Part shown: positions 1-8,064 of the stretch, in pieces | How positions within the stretch are numbered: position 1 is the first letter of the stretch | Layout of the letters: each line of letters starts with the position of its first letter | Assembly (NCBI RefSeq): GCF_027570075.1 | Contig: NZ_JAKMUS010000018.1 | Span: forward strand, 1 to 41,505 | DNA from: Corynebacterium meitnerae | GTDB lineage: Bacteria; Actinomycetota; Actinomycetes; Mycobacteriales; Mycobacteriaceae | Direction: 5' to 3' | Length of the DNA stretch: 41,505 bases | The notes under the pieces: generated by a model | What the model saw: the letters and a program-made list of their open reading frames with translations, nothing else | The model's database searches: none | Told to the model about the DNA's origin: nothing | Made by a program: the position numbers and the translations under genes

Positions 1-2136
1 CACGGCACTGGTGAAGCCGTCAACGGTCAGCTCCTGGACGGAGTACTGGACCTCAACCTGTGCGCCGTCGACGGTCTTCGTCTTCGGCAGGTCGGTGAAG
101 GTGTGCGTCCAGTCGTTGTCGGCGTTGAGCTCGACGGGTTGGCCGACGGGGTACTGTTCGCCGCCAGCAGCGCCCACGAGCTGAACCTGGACCGGAACCA
201 TCAATTCCTTTGAGAGGTCCTTGCCCTCAGTGTCCTTCCACGCCTTGGTGACCGGGACCTTGGTGGTTTCCGGGGTGCCGAAGGTGAGTCCACCGTTCGA
301 ACCGACGCCAGCTCCACGCGGCGCAGTATTCTTCTGGATCGTCAGCCGTGACCAGGACTTTGCGGTTTCCTTTGCCGCGTCATCGACGACGGTTTTCAGG
401 CCTTCGTTCTGAATAGCCGTGCGGTAGTCGGCGTTCCCATCGGACTCCCGGGCCTCGCCGTCAAAGATCTGCTCCTTGCCGGGGTTTTCCGGGTCGAAGC
501 GGGTGCCCTGCGACGAGGCAGAACCATCCTTGTAGAGAGTGGGTTCACCGCCGCCGAGCATGCGTGGATCGATACGTAGACCGGCTTGGCTGACGGATCC
601 ATAGTTGTCGTGAGCGATGTCGTCGCCCCAGTGCAAACGCGAAGAACTCTTGATGGCTTCATTCTCAAAGACGGCCACGCCGTTCGTGACGTGCATGACC
701 ATGCTGCCAGTGGGGCACAGCCAGATGCCACCACCAAAAGCGGCTGCCTGGTTATCGGTGATGAGGGTGTCCATGAAATGGGCGTTGTAGGACTTCGTCG
801 CAACGTAGACACCGCCACCCTGATCATGGGCGCTGTTTCCTTCGATCAATCCGGCGTTGAGCTGTACGGCGTTGGAGATCACGTTGACGCCACCACCAGT
901 GCGGGTAGCGCTGTTGTTGGTGATGCTTCCGCCGTTCATGGTGAACCTTGCAGGGGAGATCTTGGTCCACTCGTCAGGCTTCCCCTCGCCGAAGTGCTGT
1001 TTAGTCCAGCGGGAGCCGTCGGAATCGATCTCTCTGTACGTGCTTGGATCACCGTTGATGTACATGTCCATCGCGTTCACGCCACCACCATTCGGCGCAG
1101 CGTTGCTGTCGATGGTGCCATCATTCATGGTGACATCCGCGTTGCCGAAGATGCTGATGCCGCCACCCGCGAAGGCAGCTTTGCCATTCGTTATCTCACC
1201 GTCGTTGAACACCACGGTGGAGCGCGTTTCCGACGTATCGTCTCCAGGCTTCACATTGCTTTCGTTCAGCCAGTGGCTGACATTGATGTTGCCGGCCCAA
1301 CCCGTGTTTTCGGTGATCGTGCCGCCGTTGATGGTCAGGTGGGCGCCGTCGAAAACGCCGATGCCGCCGGCCTCGCCATAGGCGTAGGGGCTGTCGTCAC
1401 TGACGCCCTTGGAGATTTCACCACCGTTCATCACCATGGTGGCGCCCTTGGTTAGTGCGACATTCGCAGCGCCAAATTGACCACCTTTGCGCTGGTTGTC
1501 GGTGATTTTTCCGTCGTTAAGCGTGAACTTTGCGTCTGTACCTCTCACCGTGACTGCACCTTCGCCACCGCTGCTCATCTTGCGGGCGCCAGTGATCGTG
1601 CCGGCGTTCATCACTAGCTCACCTTCGACCATGATGGTGGGGGAGAACGAGCTGCCTGTCACCACATTGTCGTATTGCGCGCGGGAGTCGATGATGATGC
1701 CTTCGCCGTTCCCGGTGCCGTCGGAAAGCGTGAGCTTGCCACCCTTCTCAACGCGGATGAGGCTGCCGGTGAAATCGCCGTCGTCGCGGATGATTTTGGT
1801 GCTTGAACTCCAGGAGACAATGTTTGTGTCCACGAGCTCAATATCTGCACCTGCTGGAATAACCAGGGTCTTGGTCACGAGTGTCTCGGTACCGTTGCCG
1901 ATCTCAATCCGTGTGGGCGTTGTGCCTGCTTGATCGATGAGTTCTTGCAGGTACTCCGGTTCGCAGTAGAGGATGCGCCCCTCGTCGTAGCATTTGAGAA
2001 CCTGCCGCTCGGGTGTTGGTTCTGGTTCGGCTGTCGCGGTTGAGGGAAGGACAATCCCTCCCGCTGCAGCTAGCAACACAGTAAATAATGTTGCCCAAAA
2101 GACCGAGAGGAACGTGGTGTGCTGCCGGCTTTTCAC
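1..2136 (-). CDS. Secreted beta-helix / Cna_B surface protein, N-terminal part (cut by window edge)
   Basis: The frame is open from a GTG at 2136 to the window edge, giving 712 codons without a stop. A GAGAAGG ribosome binding site lies at 2144-2150. The N-terminus (KSRQHTTFLSVFW, then a hydrophobic stretch ending near ATAEPEPTPE) is a Sec signal peptide. The middle carries degenerate repeats of the type MNGGxIxxNxA: NDGKITDN, MNGGEISKG, INGGTITENTG, FNDGEITNG, MNDGTIDSN, MNGGSITNNSATRTGGGV and LNAGLIEGNSAHDQGGGV. This is the pattern of right-handed parallel beta-helix (pectate-lyase/polymorphic-outer-membrane-like) adhesins. The last part in view (VPVTKAWKDTEGKDL through DNDWTHTFTDLPK to VEYSVQEL) fits a Cna protein B-type domain, often isopeptide-stabilised in Gram-positive surface proteins. 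A cell-wall sorting signal (LPxTG) would be expected beyond the left edge but is not visible. The role as adhesin is inferred. Confidence 0.85.
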   Translation of the reverse strand, partial: MKSRQHTTFLSVFWATLFTVLLAAAGGIVLPSTATAEPEPTPERQVLKCYDEGRILYCEPEYLQELIDQAGTTPTRIEIGNGTETLVTKTLVIPAGADIELVDTNIVSWSSSTKIIRDDGDFTGSLIRVEKGGKLTLSDGTGNGEGIIIDSRAQYDNVVTGSSFSPTIMVEGELVMNAGTITGARKMSSGGEGAVTVRGTDAKFTLNDGKITDNQRKGGQFGAANVALTKGATMVMNGGEISKGVSDDSPYAYGEAGGIGVFDGAHLTINGGTITENTGWAGNINVSHWLNESNVKPGDDTSETRSTVVFNDGEITNGKAAFAGGGISIFGNADVTMNDGTIDSNAAPNGGGVNAMDMYINGDPSTYREIDSDGSRWTKQHFGEGKPDEWTKISPARFTMNGGSITNNSATRTGGGVNVISNAVQLNAGLIEGNSAHDQGGGVYVATKSYNAHFMDTLITDNQAAAFGGGIWLCPTGSMVMHVTNGVAVFENEAIKSSSRLHWGDDIAHDNYGSVSQAGLRIDPRMLGGGEPTLYKDGSASSQGTRFDPENPGKEQIFDGEARESDGNADYRTAIQNEGLKTVVDDAAKETAKSWSRLTIQKNTAPRGAGVGSNGGLTFGTPETTKVPVTKAWKDTEGKDLSKELMVPVQVQLVGAAGGEQYPVGQPVELNADNDWTHTFTDLPKTKTVDGAQVEVQYSVQELTVDGFTSAV

Positions 2137-2186
2137 TTTTCTGCCTTCTCTAGGAATGTGGCCGTCCTGGAGGGCGGTCTGCGACT

Positions 2187-2209
2187 GATAGGGATAATGT
2201 AATCCTATC
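2187..2209. promoter_or_regulatory. Inverted repeat in the adhesin promoter region
   Basis: GATAGG (2187-2192) and CCTATC (2204-2209) form an inverted repeat with an 11-bp AT-rich centre. A smaller GGAT/ATCC repeat is nested inside. On the minus strand this centre contains TACATTAT, a plausible -10 element about 55 bp upstream of the GTG start at 2136. A repressor or activator site is inferred; no known regulator motif is recognised. Confidence 0.4.
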
Positions 2210-2275
2210 TACCAGTGCGAAAGTGCGGGATTAGATCCCCCGTCTGGGTTAGTTGATAGAGGAAGTTTTGGTCTT

Positions 2276-3457
2276 TCACTCCGGCCAGATGGAAAATTGC
2301 TCCATCGCATCGGCCGCATGGTGGGACCGAAGGTACTCGCGCATGTAGGGGAGTTCATAGTCGACGTAGCCGTGGGAAGTGGGTCGGATCATCTCTGCGT
2401 CGATAAGCCGTTTGCGGTAGGTGCCCGCGTATTGCGCATCGACACCCATGCGTGCCGAGATATCGGACATGCGTGAGGGGCCATCGTCTAATGACATTGC
2501 GGTGAGGAAGGTGCGATCCACCTCAGATAGATCAGCAAGCGATGGTTCGTGCACGAGCTGGCCGAGTTTCCTCCGAGCAGCACCGATGCCATGCGACACC
2601 GCTTCCTCATCGATCACGTTGTCGGTGAGGTTACGGAAAGCGTGTTGCCCGACCAGCTGGATCATGAACGGGTATCCGCCGGTCGCTTTTGATGCGATCT
2701 CGAGGGCGTCTGGTGTCCACGAGACCCCAACTGGTGCTGTAGTTTCCTTCAAAGCCATCCGCACCTCTTCGATCGAGACCATTCCAGTTTCAATCCTGTT
2801 TGCACGGCGTAAGAAGGTCACGGGGTTGCGGCCTTCGTCCGCAGCGAGGAGCGGTTTCACCGCTCCGGGGATGCCTGCCATCGCAACTGCAATCTCACGA
2901 TCTTCCCGGACGAGGTGTTGGATCGTTGTGCCGAATTCGACGATCTCGTCCATGTGGGGGTAGTGCAGCTCGTCCAGGGTGATCAACAGTCCAACTGGTT
3001 CTTGGTCAAGGCGGGCGTCAATCGCTGCCTGGTAGTCAAGCAGTTCATCAAGCGCCGACCGCAATGTTGGGGTGGGTGAATAAGCAGGAACAGATTCGGT
3101 GTCAAAGCCGAGGTAGGGGAGTTTGATTCCAGAGAGGCGGCGCTTGGGTTCGTCGGAAAGCTCCTGCGCGAGGCTGAATGCGCGGTCACGGATGCGTTCA
3201 TTGAAGCCACGAGTGGTTGTTTCGGAGATGACGTGCCACGCGTGAGATTTTGCGACTGCCTCGAATTCATTCAGCAGAACAGTCTTGCCCACTCCTCTCG
3301 GGCCGGTGATGATGGAGATACGTTCATGACTTCCCGGGCCATCCTGGATGGCAGCGTCGAAGTCGCGCAGGTACTCATCACGTCCCGCGACCACCGCCGG
3401 TGTTTTTCCAACCGTTGCAGTGAAAGGGTTTTTGGGTCGTCCCTCAATCGCTGGCAT
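2276..3457 (-). CDS. P-loop ATPase (AAA_16/archaeal-ATPase type) with C-terminal winged helix
   Basis: This 393-residue cytosolic protein has a Walker A GPRGVGKT at residues 52-59 and a Walker B-like LLITLDEL near residues 157-164. A C-terminal region (about 300-370, LSEVDRTFLTAMSLDDGPSRMSDIS onward) looks like a winged helix-turn-helix. That arrangement is typical of AAA_16/AAA_22 or Orc1/Cdc6-like STAND ATPases, often found as orphan genes in accessory DNA. An ATP-driven regulatory or DNA-binding role is inferred; no substrate can be named. The ATG at 3457 has a good AAGGAGG ribosome binding site. That site directly abuts a 9-bp tandem array at 3467-3512, which separates the gene from the divergent exporter. 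The adhesin lies downstream in the same orientation but has its own promoter-like region. Confidence 0.85.
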   Translation of the reverse strand: MPAIEGRPKNPFTATVGKTPAVVAGRDEYLRDFDAAIQDGPGSHERISIITGPRGVGKTVLLNEFEAVAKSHAWHVISETTTRGFNERIRDRAFSLAQELSDEPKRRLSGIKLPYLGFDTESVPAYSPTPTLRSALDELLDYQAAIDARLDQEPVGLLITLDELHYPHMDEIVEFGTTIQHLVREDREIAVAMAGIPGAVKPLLAADEGRNPVTFLRRANRIETGMVSIEEVRMALKETTAPVGVSWTPDALEIASKATGGYPFMIQLVGQHAFRNLTDNVIDEEAVSHGIGAARRKLGQLVHEPSLADLSEVDRTFLTAMSLDDGPSRMSDISARMGVDAQYAGTYRKRLIDAEMIRPTSHGYVDYELPYMREYLRSHHAADAMEQFSIWPE

Positions 3458-3466
3458 CCCGCCTCC

Positions 3467-3512
3467 TTACTATCTCTTACTATCTTTACTATTTTTACTA
3501 TCTTTATTATTT
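3467..3512. repeat. Five-unit 9-bp tandem repeat (TTACTATYT) in a divergent promoter region
   Basis: Units lie at 3467-3475, 3477-3485, 3486-3494, 3495-3503 and 3504-3512, consensus TTACTATYT on the plus strand; one extra C sits at 3476. On the minus strand the array (RRATAGTAA units) runs straight into the ribosome binding site of the ATPase gene. On the plus strand its last unit holds TATTAT, a -10-like hexamer facing the exporter. It could be an iteron-like operator or a slippage-prone promoter spacer. It is not coding in either direction. Confidence 0.8.
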
Positions 3513-3615
3513 CGACGCGACGGGCCCACTAGTGAATGCTCCCGTTTTTCCTGCATGCACTACGCTTTCCCGGGTGTCGCGCGAAAGTACCCAAACCCGA
3601 TTGACCCGCCAGGGC

Positions 3616-4479
3616 ATGAATACGTTCCTAGCCCTGCCGGCAGCCCCGGTCCTGATGGTGCTCATCGGCTCGCTGGGGACGCAGGCGGCGGCGGTGATGG
3701 TCACGGACATGCTCGCCACCGTCGGCGCACCGGGTGTGTCGGGCCTGCGTATGGCGGCTGCGGCGGTGATCATGGTGGCGTTGTTCCGGCCGAGGCTCAG
3801 CGGCATGACGCGCGCCCGCGCGATCAACATCGTGGTCTACGGCGTGGCCATGGGCATGATGAGCATGATGGTCTACGCCGCCATCGCGCGTCTGCCCCAG
3901 GGTGTCGCGGTCACGATTGACTTCCTCGGCCCCTGCGTCGTGTCGTTCCTCGGGCTGAAAATGTGGCGCTCCCGCCTCTGGGCCATCGGCGCGTTCATCG
4001 GTGTCGCGCTCATCGCGCAGCCATCAAATGACCTGGACATTATCGGCATCGGCTTCGCGGTCACCGGCGCGATCTTCTTCGGCGCCTACACACTCTTCGC
4101 CGAGCGCATGGGCAGCGGCGAAAGCGGCGGCTTGCCGGATCTCGCGTTGTCAGTGGTCGTCGCCGCGCTCATTCTCATGCCGTTCTCCGTGCCCGCAGTT
4201 TCGCTTATCGACGCCCCCATGTCCCTCACCCTCATCATCTCCGGCTTCATCGGCGCCGTGATCCCCTACGTGATGGACACGATTGCGGCGGGGATTGTGT
4301 CGGCGGCGGTCGTCGGTACGCTTTTTGCCCTTGACCCCGTGATCGGCGCGATTTTGGGCTGGGCCTTCTCCGGCGACGAGCTGACCTGGTCCATGGTGGC
4401 CGGCATCGTGCTGATCGCGGTCGCTGGCGCCATCATCACGTGGCGTGGGGCCCAGGAATCGCCCGATATTGGGGAGTAA
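3616..4479 (+). CDS. EamA/DMT-family membrane exporter (RhtA-like)
   Basis: This polytopic membrane protein has about ten hydrophobic segments in two halves, as in EamA-domain drug/metabolite transporters. The start of the family pattern (PVLMVLIGSLGTQAAAVMVTD then VGAPGVSGLRMAAAAVIM) and motifs such as AIARLPQGVAVTIDFLGP resemble the threonine/homoserine exporter RhtA of E. coli (295 residues). Starting at the ATG at 3616 gives 287 residues and places the first membrane helix near the N-terminus, as in the family. The frame is also open upstream to a GTG at 3532, but the extra 28 residues are Arg/Ser-rich and unlike the family. No strong ribosome binding site supports either start. Export of amino acids or small metabolites is inferred from the family. 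Confidence 0.85.
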   Translation: MNTFLALPAAPVLMVLIGSLGTQAAAVMVTDMLATVGAPGVSGLRMAAAAVIMVALFRPRLSGMTRARAINIVVYGVAMGMMSMMVYAAIARLPQGVAVTIDFLGPCVVSFLGLKMWRSRLWAIGAFIGVALIAQPSNDLDIIGIGFAVTGAIFFGAYTLFAERMGSGESGGLPDLALSVVVAALILMPFSVPAVSLIDAPMSLTLIISGFIGAVIPYVMDTIAAGIVSAAVVGTLFALDPVIGAILGWAFSGDELTWSMVAGIVLIAVAGAIITWRGAQESPDIGE

Positions 4480-4481
4480 TA

Positions 4482-4605
4482 AACAACTCCAAACAACTCC
4501 GAACAACTCTGAACAACCCTGTCAGCCTGCGTAAATACGCTCTTTCCGTTGCGTTTTTCGGGGAGTTGTTTGCCTAGTTGTTTCAGAGTTGTTTGAAACA
4601 ACTCC
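4482..4605. repeat. Intergenic repeat, left copy, flanking the AlbA_2 gene
   Basis: The left arm has four 10-bp units (AACAACTCC/ACAACTCT/ACAACCCT type) at 4482-4520. A 40-bp centre follows, then a right arm with the inverted motif (GGGAGTTGTT, AGTTGTT, GAGTTGTTT) and a final AACAACTCC. Positions 4501-4605 match 6396-6500 at 104 of 105 bases. The arms can fold as a long stem. The copy sits between the exporter stop and the next gene's promoter, so it may also serve as terminator or operator. Confidence 0.9.
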
Positions 4606-4619
4606 TGAATAACTCTTGC

Positions 4620-4625
4620 TAGACT
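4620..4625 (+). promoter_or_regulatory. -10 element for a probable leaderless AlbA_2 transcript
   Basis: TAGACT, preceded by TTGC, ends six bases before the ATG at 4632. No ribosome binding site is present in that gap, so transcription likely starts at or next to the A of the start codon (leaderless, common in actinobacteria). No convincing -35 hexamer is seen. The region where it would lie is the right arm of the flanking repeat, so a regulator bound there would affect this promoter. Confidence 0.45.
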
Positions 4626-4631
4626 AAGTGC

Positions 4632-6344
4632 ATGCTGGACGCAGGTTTTGAGGTTGTGGAGGAAGCGCTATCGGCGATTGAGGCAGGTGATAGCGCTGGT
4701 GATTGGGAATCCCAGGTGTTGGATTTCAAGGAAGATCCTGCTGTCCACCCGAAGAGCAGGAACCCTGATGCGGGATTGGTCGAGTTTCTCGTTGATGAGG
4801 TTATCTGTTTCTCAAACGCGGACAGTGGCGTTTCTTACATCGTCCTCGGTGTCAATGACAAGAAGTCGGGGCCTGCTGCGTTCACTGGGACTGTCCGTCC
4901 TCGTGAGTGGTTGGTAGAGAAGATCTACAGCAACACTCAACCGCATATCCAGGTTGAGGCCTTTGAGATCCAACGGTGTGATGCCCGCCTAGTTGTGTTA
5001 CGCATTCCCCGCGGGATGGCTTTGTATCAGCGCCCTAAAGGACAGGCGAGCAAGCGTGTTGGCAAGAGCTGCGTCCCCTTGAGCGAAGACGAGCGCCGGA
5101 GTATCCATTTGTCTCGCTCTAATCCTGATCTCAGCGCCGGAAAGTCGTGGCGTGGGCCCGAAGACTTGGATGTGCAGGCTGTTGAGCAGGCCAAGGCCCT
5201 CCTTGCTAACCGGAAGAGCGCGCTCGGTGACACATCGCCTGTTCCGCAGACAGGTCTCGAGCTCTGCAGCGATCTGGGCTTGCTCACTTCTGGTGGTGCT
5301 CTAACTTTCGCGGCGGAAATACTGTTCATGCAGCCGTTGCATAATCGGACGATGGTGCGTCATTTGCTTCGCGACGTCCCAAGTGGCGACCCCAAAGTCA
5401 CCGAGATTTCCGCACCGTTGATTACCGCTTCAGAGCAGGTACGTGCGCTGATCAAGGCCAATACAACGCAAGAAATTGCTCGGGTTCAGCTCCCGAACGG
5501 GCAGGAATTCCCAATTCCAGCATTTCCCGCTACCGCCGTCGATGAGATTGTGTCCAATGCTTTCGCGCACCGTGATTGGGGAGCGACCACCTCTATCGTC
5601 GTTGATCAGTCGCCTACCAGCTTGACGGTGTGGTCCCCCGGTGGTCTCCCCGTCGGCGTGGCTGAAGAGAAGATCCTGACTACCCAATCCATTCCGCGCA
5701 ATCCGGTCCTCATGGCGGCGTTGCGACAGTTGGGGCTTGCGGAAGAATCTTCGCGTGGTTTTGACCGCATGTGGGTTTCCATGCTTTCTAGTGGCAGGCA
5801 AGCCCCTAGCCTGAATGCCAACGGGCCGTTCGTTGAAGTCACTTTGCCTTCGGGAAGTGTGGATTCAGGTTTCATCAGAGCGTTGTACCTGCTGCGTATT
5901 GAATTCGGCGAATCCATCTTTGACAGCGTTAATGGTCTCCTGGTCACCCGTCATCTAGCCAATAATCAAATTCTGATGACATCCACTGCCGCTAGGTTGA
6001 TGCAGGTTTCGGAAGCGCAAGCCCAGGAAACCTTGGCGTGGTATGCAAACCAGGGCTTCCTGGAGCAATTGCGGGACGCGCCGGAATGGATCCTCTCCGC
6101 ACGAGCCCGTGCTGCTTTTGATGGGGAAGCGTCGACCGTGGTCAGTGCCGTCACTACCGAGGATTGGGTCCTCGCCCAACTCCGCGAAGGAAAGTCCCTG
6201 AATGCGCGCGAGGTTGCGGATGAGCTGGGTGTCGAGCGAGAGTCGGTGAGCCGCCTTCTCCGTCATTTGCGCGACGTGGGCAAAGCGAAGATCGCTAGCG
6301 ATAGTCCTGCACGTGGCCCGAGCGTGCGCTGGGTGTCCGCCTAG
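4632..6344 (+). CDS. AlbA_2 (Schlafen-type) / HATPase-like / HTH protein
   Basis: This 570-residue protein has three recognisable parts. An N-terminal AlbA_2 putative nucleic-acid-binding domain covers about residues 20-155; the family signature is visible as LDFKE at 30-34 and SNADSGVSYIVLGVND around 62. A middle region resembles the RecG-like HATPase_c_4 domain, with the N-box EIVSNAFAHRDW starting at residue 305. The C-terminal winged helix (LNAREVADELGVERESVSRL, about 520-540) would bind DNA. This matches COG2865-type predicted regulators, which are common in accessory regions and sometimes linked to defence. It stands alone on the plus strand between two nearly identical intergenic repeats (4482-4605 and 6367-6500). 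Binding to those repeats is a reasonable but unproven inference. Confidence 0.85.
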   Translation: MLDAGFEVVEEALSAIEAGDSAGDWESQVLDFKEDPAVHPKSRNPDAGLVEFLVDEVICFSNADSGVSYIVLGVNDKKSGPAAFTGTVRPREWLVEKIYSNTQPHIQVEAFEIQRCDARLVVLRIPRGMALYQRPKGQASKRVGKSCVPLSEDERRSIHLSRSNPDLSAGKSWRGPEDLDVQAVEQAKALLANRKSALGDTSPVPQTGLELCSDLGLLTSGGALTFAAEILFMQPLHNRTMVRHLLRDVPSGDPKVTEISAPLITASEQVRALIKANTTQEIARVQLPNGQEFPIPAFPATAVDEIVSNAFAHRDWGATTSIVVDQSPTSLTVWSPGGLPVGVAEEKILTTQSIPRNPVLMAALRQLGLAEESSRGFDRMWVSMLSSGRQAPSLNANGPFVEVTLPSGSVDSGFIRALYLLRIEFGESIFDSVNGLLVTRHLANNQILMTSTAARLMQVSEAQAQETLAWYANQGFLEQLRDAPEWILSARARAAFDGEASTVVSAVTTEDWVLAQLREGKSLNAREVADELGVERESVSRLLRHLRDVGKAKIASDSPARGPSVRWVSA

Positions 6345-6366
6345 TTCGGATTCCGCGCCGTCCGCA

Positions 6367-6500
6367 AATAACTCCAAACAACTCCGAATAACTCTGAACA
6401 ACTCTGAACAACCCTGTCAGCCTGCGTAAATACGCTCTTTCCGTTGCGTTTTTCGGGGAGTTGTTTGCCTAGTTGTTGCAGAGTTGTTTGAAACAACTCC
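6367..6500. repeat. Intergenic repeat, right copy, flanking the AlbA_2 gene
   Basis: This second copy of the repeat at 4482-4605 is in the same orientation. It has five 10-bp units (6367-6415) instead of four. The conserved 105-bp core lies at 6396-6500 with one substitution (TTTCAGAG in the left copy, TTGCAGAG here). It starts 22 bp after the AlbA_2 stop and lies before the 3' end of the convergent GT87 gene, where its hairpin could act as a terminator. Confidence 0.9.
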
Positions 6501-6588
6501 GAACAACTCGCAGTCGCGAACTGATGGATGCGAACATGGTGGTAAACGAAGGGGCCGCCTTGGCTAGCGCTGCGACCATGAAGCCTCT

Positions 6589-7845
6589 CTAACTCGAATG
6601 AACAGAATTGGCTTCGGTGGCGTTATCTGGTGCTTCGACTTGCTGCTCTTCTGACGGCCGGTTGGCCAGCGCCCACGCACCAACCGCAACCGGCAGCGCG
6701 ATGAACATGAACGACGGAATATAGGCCAAAGCGACGTCCACGGTTTTACGGCCTGTTTCTGGCCAGACCCAATGGGCGTACATGCAAAGCAAGATCAGGA
6801 CGGTGATCGGCCAGCGCATAGGGGATTGGCGCCCGACGATGGTGAGTGCGAGTGGGATGATCCAGATGGAGTAGTAATTCTGCATCAGTCCGCTGGCCAT
6901 GAATCCGCCAGCGAAGCAGACGCCCGTGGCCACGAAGGTGAACAGCACGGGGTCTGTGTCTTTCCACCGCCACATCGCGGCGACAGCACCGAGTGCAGTC
7001 GCGATGACAAACAGTGTCAGCACCGTCACCAGCGCACCCGGCCACTGCAGGACAATGCCGAGCCCGCTGACGGAACCATTGAATCGCGGCCGCGGCTCGC
7101 TGAGGTAGGGGACCAGGTTGGTGAAAAACAGCTCGGGCTCAGCGATAGTGAACCACCCGACCGCGAACAGCGCTGCGGCCACGAGCGCCGCGACGACCAC
7201 CACGGCCACCTGCCAATAGGCAAGAGAGACGATGAACAGCACCGCGAACTGCGGCTTGATGGACAGCGCCACACCCGCGATCACGCCGGCCGCCCATGCT
7301 TCGGGCCGTGTGAATTGGTTGAGCCAACCGGCCTTCTGCTCCCGAAGACGCAGGGAGAGCCAGATGAACAACACCTGCAAGAGCAGCAAGAAGCCGTTGA
7401 TATTGGTCAACGCCAACGTGGAGCGGACCGGTTCCGGTGTGATGAAGAAGAAGCTCACGGCGAGTGGGAACACAATGTGGAACCACTGCGGGCGAACCAT
7501 CCGCACGGCCAAAGCAATCGCGGCAATGATGCACAGCGCACCCATCGCAGCCATGACCGCGCGCGCCACCTCTTGCGAACCGAAGATAGCTACCGGGGCA
7601 ATCAGCACGGTGCCCGCGGGCGTGTACAAGTAATGAGGCATATCGACGGTGTAATCCGAATCAAACACCGGCTCACCCGAGACATACTTATTGGCTGCCG
7701 TCCAGATCGGCGTGAAATCCGTGCCCGGATTTCCTTGGGGGAACACGATGGCGGAACGGAAAAGAACGAACAGCATCACCGTGTACAGCAGCGGGATGGC
7801 TGCGCGGAGGGGTGTTCGGGTGGGGGAGGGGGCGTCGATAAGCAC
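6589..7845 (-). CDS. GT87-family (DUF2029) membrane glycosyltransferase
   Basis: About eleven hydrophobic segments and a periplasm-facing acidic loop near the N-terminus (GNPGTDFTPIWTAANKYVSGEPVFD) match DUF2029/GT87. In this family, C-type enzymes transfer a sugar from a polyprenyl-phosphate donor outside the membrane, for example PimE, AftC and MptC in mycobacteria. Acceptor and sugar (arabinose or mannose) cannot be decided here. I place the start at the GTG at 7845, giving 418 residues. Seven bases upstream is a TAATCT -10-like hexamer and there is no ribosome binding site, so the transcript may be leaderless. The frame stays open to a GTG at 7938, but that stretch covers the GTTAAC operator-like sites and reads unlike protein. 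It lies next to the arabinogalactan genes, facing away from them. Confidence 0.85.
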   Translation of the reverse strand: MLIDAPSPTRTPLRAAIPLLYTVMLFVLFRSAIVFPQGNPGTDFTPIWTAANKYVSGEPVFDSDYTVDMPHYLYTPAGTVLIAPVAIFGSQEVARAVMAAMGALCIIAAIALAVRMVRPQWFHIVFPLAVSFFFITPEPVRSTLALTNINGFLLLLQVLFIWLSLRLREQKAGWLNQFTRPEAWAAGVIAGVALSIKPQFAVLFIVSLAYWQVAVVVVAALVAAALFAVGWFTIAEPELFFTNLVPYLSEPRPRFNGSVSGLGIVLQWPGALVTVLTLFVIATALGAVAAMWRWKDTDPVLFTFVATGVCFAGGFMASGLMQNYYSIWIIPLALTIVGRQSPMRWPITVLILLCMYAHWVWPETGRKTVDVALAYIPSFMFIALPVAVGAWALANRPSEEQQVEAPDNATEANSVHSS

Positions 7846-7890
7846 AACGGGGAGATTAGCAGGGTGATGTCTCCCCGGATGCCCACCTAA

Positions 7891-7908
7891 GTTAACTAAA
7901 AGGTTAAC
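7891..7908. promoter_or_regulatory. Paired GTTAAC sites near the GT87 gene
   Basis: Two GTTAAC palindromes (7891-7896 and 7903-7908) are separated by six bases and lie about 50 bp upstream of the chosen GT87 start. A matching pair with a five-base gap stands at 8065-8081 on the other side of the same divergent region. This suggests one regulator acting on both genes. The regulator is unknown; the resemblance to RTAACA-type MtrA sites is loose. Confidence 0.45.
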
Positions 7909-8013
7909 AAGCGTCTGGGCCTGCGAATGCCGGGCCACAAAGCCTTTTCACTCGCGTAACACCCAGACCGCCCAGCAATTATATTCACGCCATTTCCGCA
8001 GGTCGCTGCTACC

Positions 8014-8044
8014 AATGCTTGATGGGTTACGTAAATGCTTGATG
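8014..8044. promoter_or_regulatory. 11-bp direct repeat with a 20-bp period
   Basis: AATGCTTGATG occurs exactly at 8014-8024 and again at 8034-8044. The 20-bp period places both on the same face of the helix. It lies upstream of the second GTTAAC pair, in the divergent spacer between the GT87 gene and the 77-residue protein gene. Activator binding is inferred. Confidence 0.5.
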
Positions 8045-8064
8045 TTCACCAACTATCTGTTAAA

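Noticed and set aside
2227..2239. GGGATTAGATCCC as terminator of the ATPase gene
   Set aside because: The stem is only four or five bases with no T-run on the minus strand.
4482..4520. Short regular repeats that might suggest a CRISPR array
   Set aside because: Units are 10 bp and contiguous, without spacers, and no cas genes are present.
6772..7890. 372-codon plus-strand frame opposite the GT87 gene
   Set aside because: The minus strand encodes a clear multi-pass membrane enzyme. The opposite frame is a polar His/Arg/Asp-rich mirror of hydrophobic codons.
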